DNA from: Tanypteryx hageni
Taxonomy: Eukaryota; Arthropoda; Insecta; Odonata; Petaluridae
DNA length: 64,000 nt
Assembly: GCA_028673005.1 (NCBI GenBank)
Contig: CM054113.1
Coordinates: 172,902,837-172,966,836 of the forward strand
Direction: 5' to 3'
The notes under the pieces are model-generated. The model was not told the origin of the DNA and did not search any database. It saw only the letters and a program-made list of their open reading frames with translations. Positions within the stretch are counted from its first letter, which is position 1; every line of letters starts with the position of its first letter. A program made the position numbers and the translations under genes. Below, piece by piece: positions 57,609 to 64,000 of the stretch.

Positions 57609-59225
57609 GCTTGAGCCGTCACCAAGGGGTGTGAAGTGAACTTAATCGATTCCATTTTTACGCACATGGACAGATACGTTTAATTCTCATTTCGTAAGTA
57701 TCTCATCCTTAAGATATGTTGCCTCAAAACCAGTAGTAGCATAAAAAGTCACATTGTATCTCACATTTTTGTCATGCGTGAGAATTTTACGCACTGAGTT
57801 CTATGGAAGATATAAGTAGCTTCGAATTCGGCTTCATTCTCTAGGCGGTTATCATCCTGCTCGACCGTCGCTCTTAGGTCGCCCTCCTAATTTGGTTTTC
57901 CTCGTCGCAAGCTAGCTTACCCGTCTCATTTTCTCTCCACTTCTTCACCTACCTCTTTTTGATGTAAATTTCTCCCGACTCCGTAAAGCCCCCTTTTTAA
58001 CCCCCCAAGTAAAAGCTGGAACCTTGGGTACTGGACGAGAGAAAGGAGATGTAAACTCCGCCTATTTTAGGTTCAAGGAGAGAAAGGTGCTCCTAGGTCT
58101 TTCGGCGGTGCCAAGTGTTTTGCGGGTTTTCATGCGGCGTATGGATAAGAGTAGGGAGCTGTCTACCATGGAAAACCAGGGGAGGATTGAGGGAGAGAGA
58201 CGAGTGGGGAGAGGCGTGAGATAGAGGGAGAGATATAAGGATAAGATGCGGTAGCGGGGTTTTTCGGGGGTTTGGGTTTTTGGGTGGTGGGATTGGAGAG
58301 AGAGAGAGAGAGAGGCAGCGATAGGACTTCCATGTCTCCCCTCGCGTGCCTCAGGGGAACGCCTCCTCTTCCCCTTCCATCTCTTTCCTTTCCTTCCCTT
58401 CCTATCCTCTTTCTTTCGTCCTTACCATTTCTCTCAATTCATCTACTTTCGTACTTTACTCCATTTCCCCTCCTGTTATCCCCTTTACAGTCCGTCCCCG
58501 TTCTGCCTCCTTTTCTCATCCACTGAGCGGGAGAAGCAGGGAAAAAAGGGAGACTTCGAGATGAGGGGTGTCTCTTTTTTCTTTATTTTTTCCTTCGATC
58601 CCGAAAATTCACGGCTTCTGGAGTTTTTTCCTTTTTTATTTTAGAAGAAAAGCGAGGGAGGGGTATCTAGTTCCCTTCTCGAAGCTCCCAATATATCAAA
58701 AGCGCAAGGCGATTATGAGATGGCACACCACTCTAAACCCTCCCCCCCCTTTCTGCCTCATCCTCTTACCCTTTTCGCCTTCTCCTACCCCATCTAAAAA
58801 AAAGGTCCGCCTCTCTCAACTGTCTCGATAATATCTCACGGCGTAACATAAAGTCCCTCGATTTTTCAAATCGCTTCCTCGCCTTCTTTTATTTTTCTCC
58901 TTTGAGGTTGACTCTCTTTCTGGTTGGGGATACGAACGAGTGGATGCGAGGATGTCTCTGGTTTTAAGGGAAATTGAGCAACCGTTTGTTTTAGATGAAT
59001 GGTTTTTCTCTCGTTCCCGAAGGAAAATAAGATGTATTGTGACTTAATTTTACGTCGTTTTTCAGCTTCGGGAGGCTCTCTTCGGCTGAAGCACTCGAGA
59101 TAAACAGGGCATGGAATGCGTGACCGATACAGTTTTATTCTTGGCAGTGGGGTTTCCAAAGGAATGGCATTAGGGTTATCTCATGCGAGTACTTCAATAG
59201 AAGGGTGAAGGCAGTGAGGATGTTT
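57609..59225. other. No gene recognised; CT-rich 58340-58520
   Basis: GA-rich 58150-58330 passes abruptly to CT-rich 58330-58520. Frames here are compositional. Nothing else recognised. Confidence 0.4.
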
Positions 59226-59229
59226 TACG

Positions 59230-59790
59230 TATTTAGAAAGCATTCTAGCGAAGAATGTAATTATTAACGGTGGCTAGGACGAGAATAGGAAGAGTAAAGG
59301 ATGCATTTACGGGACTGCATGAGTTGATCACATGGAGTTTGAAAAAAGATATATAAGAGAATATGATGGAAAGATCGATGTTGAGTTGCATTTTGTGGGT
59401 GCAAGACTTGGACCATGGGGAAAGAAGATGGTAGCAGATTAGAGGCTTCTGCGATGTTGGTGTTCCGCAGAATCGAGAACATTTGTTGGACTGAGCGGAA
59501 AACAAATGAAGTGTTTAATAAATAGGAGATGATTGAAGTTTGATTAAAGTGATAAAAGAGAGGCAGAGGAAATGGATTGGTCAAATTTTGAGAGGGACCG
59601 ATCTGTTGAAAAATGTCTTAGAAAGGAGGATGCAAGGGAAGAGGCAAAGAAATAAGAGGAGAGGTATTATATTTATCAAAAGAAGGGGACGACATTGAAA
59701 AGTTGATAAGTCTCTGTTGGGGCAGATTTGAGTTTGGTCAGTCATAAATCTACCGACTGGCAGTTTGCTTATGATAATGAAGTACCGAAG
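59230..59790 (+). pseudogene. 3' end of an RTE-like LINE (second copy)
   Basis: In plus-strand frames, with stops and shifts, the sequence reads RIGRVKDAFTGLHELITWSL, then LSCILWVQDLDHGERRW, then GFCDVGVPQNREHLLD, then IKERQRKWIGQILRGTDLLK and NVLERRMQGKRQRNKRR. This follows the order of the LINE C-terminus: 'RIxxAKxAFxxxxxLL', 'xWSVxLYGxETWTLxKxD', 'xxFExWxWRRxLxISW', 'RRxxWIGHxLRxxxLLKxVxExxxxGKRxRGR'. The unit ends in a short ATGATAATGA tail near 59770-59780. It is older and more broken than the 1365-1740 copy, and lies in the opposite orientation. The reverse transcriptase domain is absent. Confidence 0.6.
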
Positions 59791-59799
59791 AATAAAACT

Positions 59800-60362
59800 T
59801 CTTGCTTATTTTAGCGAAAGCATGTTAAAAATGTTTTTCCCGCGTAAACCGTATAAACGCTACCCAAACACTAGCTCCAGAATTTTCTCAGCTTACGAAA
59901 ATATTGACAGAGACATTAATTATTCTTATATTTATTCATTTGCTGCACGTCACTGCAGGAGATTTTTGGTTGTGTCGTTATGCATCCCACGCTGAAATGA
60001 CTCTTGAAGATAGCGTGCCATTTTCAAAATCCATGCTTCGTGAGAGCCACGCAAAACCTCTTTTCTCGAGATGGAGTCGCTTCGGACCGACACAACGCTC
60101 CCTCTCTTTCTCACCCTCGAGTCAGTCAGTTTCCGAGAAAAAAAATTTGGACTTTTTCACCCGCCACTTCATCTTCGCGAGCGTGCTCATTGTCTCCGTC
60201 GACGCAACCGGGTTGGTTGTCGCTGCCTTTTTCCTCGACATTTGCAGCTAGGAAGCTGCTCCCGTGTCTATAGCGAGAGAAGCTGTGTATAACCATCGCT
60301 CTCGGCGCCGTCGTTATCTCGCCCGCGCGTGCAAAGTGTTACGCAAAGATATCGAAGAACTC
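59800..60362. other. No gene recognised; CpG-rich 60030-60350
   Basis: 60030-60350 is CpG-rich relative to its surroundings, with overlapping open frames of 73-115 codons and no recognisable domain. A promoter or first exon of a host gene is possible but unsupported. Confidence 0.35.
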
Positions 60363-60372
60363 CCGTTATGGT

Positions 60373-60856
60373 TAAGGTGACCAGACGTCCCGCTTTGGGC
60401 GGGACAGTCCCGATTTTTCATAACCTGTCCCGCTGCCCACTCCGACCCACAAAATATCCCGCCTTCTAGCAATCACGAAAGGATGTACCGTCGCCATCGA
60501 TAATCATTGTTTCGCTCCACCATCGTTTGGGGCCACGGGGTTGCTGTCCGCCGTTACCATGTGCAGACATTCTGTCGCCAGTGAATCAGGGACGAAGATA
60601 TGACAATTGCAAACACTTCGCCAGAATTCGCGGTTGGTTTGTTTACCTTTCACCTGGTTGTGGAAACCGAATCAAAGTTTTTTGGAGTGTGAGTGTGGGT
60701 TCGGGAGAGTGTATATCATTGGTACTCGAAGCATTAACAGATTGGAGACCTGAGTTGTGCATACTGACGTCATATCGGCTTGAGTGTGGAAAAATGCGCA
60801 CTTAGGGAAATTTTCCTAAACGACAGGGGCAAACTCCGTTTGCCCCGGTCACCTTA
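60373..60856. mobile_element. hAT-type element with perfect target duplication
   Basis: Identical octamers GTTATGGT lie at 60365-60372 and 60857-60864. The ends are TAAGGTGACCAGACGTCCCG (left) and TAAGGTGACCGGGGCAAACG (read inward from the right), so ten terminal bases are perfectly inverted. The left end continues with CCCGCTTTGGGCGGGACAGT and later CTGTCCCGC, the repeated 'GTCCCG' blocks known from a hAT family with GGTGACCAGACGTCCCG ends. The 484-bp body is unusually GC-balanced and has a 92-codon frame without recognised homology. The intact duplication suggests a fairly recent insertion. Confidence 0.85.
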
Positions 60857-61179
60857 GTTATGGTGTTCCTTCGAGTTAACAATTTTCCCGCTACTTGTTT
60901 ATGGAAAATGTGAGGGAGATAAAGAATTGTGAAACTAGACGGAAGTACACGGAACACATGCAAGAGGGAAAGAGAGAGACGAAAAGATGGCTTTGGCACG
61001 GCCGGTTGTGGCTGGCTAGACTATCTCTCTGCACTCTCATTGTCCTTTCTCTTTCCACTATATCTGTCTCTCCTTCCTCTACTCGTAACCCCATTCTCTC
61101 TACATATAGCTGCGCATAGAAGCGTGTAACGAGGAAAATGCAGAGCACGCTGTTGTATGGTCGTGGCCGCTGTTACCGG

Positions 61180-62340
61180 CCGCGGGGGCGGAAGATGCGA
61201 GAGGAGAAAATGGGGGCGCGTGGAGGGGGCGGGGAAAGGATGCGGAGGCGGCCGGAGAGAGAGAGAGAGTATCGCGGACGCTGTTGTTGTTGTCAGGTCG
61301 GGCGAGGAAAGGACGTGTGGTGGAGAGTGAAGGGGAAGGGGACGGAGAGGCGCGGAGAGTGGATGAGCCGTCGAAATAAGTGTGAGAAAGTATGGGGTGA
61401 GTGATAGGGTGGGAATGTAGGAAGGGGAGGGAATGGGAGAAAGGTGAGTGGCAGGAGTATTTGAGTTAGGAAGAGAGAGTGGGAGGAATAAGTGGGCGAA
61501 TGTTAAAAGAGGAGGGAGAGCGAGAGAGTGCGGCAGGAGAGAGAAAGGGAGTGTGAGAAATGAGGGGGAGAATTTCAGAGGATGCAGATGGAGAAAGAGA
61601 AAGAGAGAGGGAGGGAGGATGAATGGAAGAGGGAAAGGAGGGTGAGAGAGATGATCTCTTGGATGAGTGAGGGAGGGAATGTAAAGAGGAGGGAATGTAA
61701 AGAGGAAGGAAACGTAGAGAGGGAGGAATGGAGGGAAAGGGAGGTTGTCTGGTAGGAGTTGGGGAAGGAGTGTTAGAGGAGGGAAGTGGAGAAAGGGTGA
61801 GGGAGGTGGTGAGGAGTGAGGGAGAGAAAATGTTAATGGAGGAGAGGGGGAGGGATGGAGGAAGGGAGGATTTGTGGAAGGAGAGAGGTAGAGAGTAAAG
61901 GATGGAGAAAGGAGATGGCGTGAAAGAAGTGATGGAAAGAATGTTAGAGGGGTGTAAAGAGGGTGGGAGGGAGGAAGGAAGGAAAACGCGAGAGGATAGG
62001 AAGACATGGAGTGCGAGAGGAGAGGATATGTGGTGTGGGAGAAAGGAAGAAAACGAAAAAGGTTAAAGGAAATATATAGAGAGAGTGAGGGAGTATGAGA
62101 AGGATAAGTGGCGAGGAAATGTATGTGGGGGAGGAGTAAGGAAGGGAGGGAAGGCGTGTTGGAGGTGAAGTGAAAACAATAGGTTGGGGAAGATGTGGAA
62201 GGGAGTGAGCTTCGAAGGAAGTAGGGTGGAAGGAGTCGAGATGGAGACACTGATGGAGGACACGAGTGTAGGAGGAAGTGTACCGAGAGGAGGGTGCGAG
62301 GGAGGAAGAGGAGTCAGGAGAGGAGGGAGTGATTGAGGGA
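61180..62340. repeat. 1.16-kb purine-rich (GA) tract
   Basis: The plus strand is overwhelmingly G and A, built from imperfect GAGGGA/GGAAGG words with local duplications (for example GAGGGAATGTAAAGAG twice near 61675-61700). A 409-codon minus-strand frame through it is Ser/Pro/Leu/Phe-rich, has no domain and exists because CT-rich DNA is poor in stop codons. It is not a gene. Confidence 0.8.
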
Positions 62341-64000
62341 GGGAGTTGGGGTGATTCACGGCTCTCTGCGGTCACGACCGCGATGCTACGTGTTTTGTGC
62401 CAACCTGAGAACTCGCTCGGATGGAGAATATGACACGGCTAGGGTTGAGAGGCGTTGCAAGGCTGCCCCGGATATTCTCTCTCTCTCTCTCCCTCCCCCC
62501 CTTCTCGCACCACATCTCTCTTCTTCCCTCCCTCCGTCTGTCTCTATTTCTCTCTCACACAGCACACATATTTGCCCTTTTACGATCCGTGAGAATCGCT
62601 CGCGGTTTGTCCGCTGGCTTTTCAAGTCGAAAGAAAAAGCCCTGAATCGTTCAAGGGGTCATCGTTTTAGGTTCGGATGGCGACCGGTCGATCGATCGTT
62701 TCCGAGCCCCAAAAACGTACGCTTCGTGCAGCACTGTTGTTTTGTTAAAACGTGTGATTTTATAAGCGTGGCGAGTCGGGTATTTTATTTGGGAGGGGAA
62801 GGGGGATCCGTTGCGACGTTGCGGTGCTTTCGACGTGTTGTATTCATTCGGGAGAATAGGCTGTTAAATTTCCCGCGAAGACAATGGGAACATCGTGAGT
62901 TATTGCGGTGATTGTCATCCGCCGCCTCGGGTGTCGTGTAATTTGGTGATGTTTACGCGTTGATAACGATTAGAAAAAGCTTTCGTAACGCTGCGGATCG
63001 TGTGGTGATGCTCAAATGGACGTTCCATCTTGGTACGTGGCTCATAATTTGATACAATATTTATCTTGCTGACGTTCTCTTCAGTATTATTTATTTGCAA
63101 GTCTTCCATTGGACTTCACTCGATGTCCGCGTTGAATCGATGAAACACGGCGCAGATCTGAATATCGTGAAATATTCGTGACAGAAGCGCGATTCACGCT
63201 ACATTCGTATCGGAATTCCGTGAATTCCGCCATTTCTGTTGTGAATTTTTCACCTGCCATGAGTCAGGGAAAAGTCAGCCCTTTGATAAGGAGTCAGCAG
63301 TAATCACTGTTGTATTTCTTTTATACAGGCGGAAAATATGTAAATTCATTCATAATTAATTCTACCGGCCCCGTGTGTATTTGAAATAAAACTGCTCTTT
63401 AGCGAGTAATAAAGCCGTTTAAGTAGATAACTTCAAATGTCTAATCATAAAAATGCAGACGTAAATGCATTCAGTATGTGCGTGTAACGTTGAACTATTG
63501 CTTGATAAGACACGAAATCGTTGTATTTCCATATTCGGAAATTGTTATAGTGTTAAGAAAAACTCATGAAAGGAGTGATAATATGTATTGATCTCGGCAA
63601 AAATCGTTTTGTCACTGTCGAACCGGTGTTTCGCTTATTTTTCTAGAAGTAATTTTCACAGTACACAACTCGAGACAGAATTAGGATCGGTTTTCGATCC
63701 CCATCTCATACTTGCTGGCGAAGTGTTACCGGTCGACTTCCATTTGTCAAGTGGGATTTGGTTTAGTGACAACACACTAAAAGGATTGCATAAGTCATTC
63801 TGGCTAACGAGAAAGGTTTTAAGATGAGATGGATTTTTATGGTTCTCGCTCTCTCTCTCACCTCTCCGGTCGATTTTTGACCCCATATGGTCGACTGCAA
63901 GAGGGAGAGAGAAAGGAAGAAAAAGATGAATAAGCGCTTTGCGTGATTGCTTATCGCGAACACTTTTCGCTCTCTATCCTCTACTCTGGGGTTTGGCTTT
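62341..64000. other. No gene recognised; CpG-rich 62580-62960
   Basis: 62470-62560 is CT-rich. 62580-62960 is CpG-rich with GATCGATCG words and a 192-codon frame (62333-62911) lacking any domain; it could be a promoter or 5' UTR of an unseen gene. 62960-64000 is AT-rich with nothing recognised. Confidence 0.4.

Noticed and set aside
61021..62250. 409-codon minus-strand open frame
   Set aside because: Entirely within a CT/GA tract; Ser/Pro/Leu/Phe-rich with no domain, and open because the base composition lacks stop codons.
62333..62911. 192-codon plus-strand frame
   Set aside because: Crosses a CT tract and has no domain. Kept only as a CpG-rich region of interest.

Overview
This window looks like non-coding DNA from a large, repeat-rich animal genome, most likely an arthropod and probably an insect. 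The reasons are a decayed Jockey-like non-LTR retrotransposon, many hAT-type elements with 8-bp target duplications, Helitron-like, mariner-like and Tigger-like remnants, tRNA-derived SINE-like repeats, and long strand-asymmetric CT or GA tracts. I cannot name the species. I found no host protein-coding gene, rRNA or functional tRNA that I can support. Almost all open frames are short, lie in low-complexity CT/GA tracts or repeats, and show no recognisable domain. Host introns or untranslated exons cannot be excluded. All TE assignments rest on motifs, terminal repeats and target duplications read by eye; no database search was run.

Layout. 1-5 kb: an RTE-like LINE tail, SINE-like pieces, and a small hAT element (1891-3177) carrying a second hAT (2017-3057) inside it, each with its own 8-bp duplication; another hAT MITE lies at 4237-4501. 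8-10 kb: a two-module repeat with a LINE-like tail, and a near-perfect palindromic MITE (10016-10244). 13-15 kb: a CA/TA microsatellite, then two hAT elements back to back sharing three copies of one 8-bp target site; the second keeps the C-terminus of a ZBED5/SCAND3-like transposase. 20-21 kb: two more hAT elements with clear duplications. 22.8-23.2 kb: a CT-only minisatellite. 30.3-32.3 kb: a 5'-truncated Jockey-clade LINE with a broken reverse transcriptase.

35.1-38.8 kb is the most striking part. Four related Helitron-like units are arranged as two divergent pairs, with a 0.72-kb inverted repeat at the centre. Read in their own orientation, units end in a short hairpin followed by CTAG (CTCG in the most diverged one) and a flanking T, and at least three have a plausible A|TC start. 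39.2-40.3 kb: a tandemly duplicated ~400-bp module with a tail ending in a hairpin. 46.4-47.6 kb: a hAT element with a decayed transposase. 48.7 and 50.1-50.6 kb: Tigger-like and mariner-like remnants. 53.3 kb: a Tc/mariner-type MITE. 54.28-55.25 kb: a 976-bp element bounded by a 7-bp direct repeat, with a degenerate ~40-bp repeat and an array of about 18 16-bp units beside one terminus. 57.3, 59.2-59.8 and 60.4-60.9 kb: a hAT MITE, a second RTE-like LINE tail and a hAT element with a perfect 8-bp duplication. 61.2-62.3 kb is one long purine-rich tract.

The elements do not form a pathway. The window is a record of successive insertions, and nesting gives their relative order in several places.
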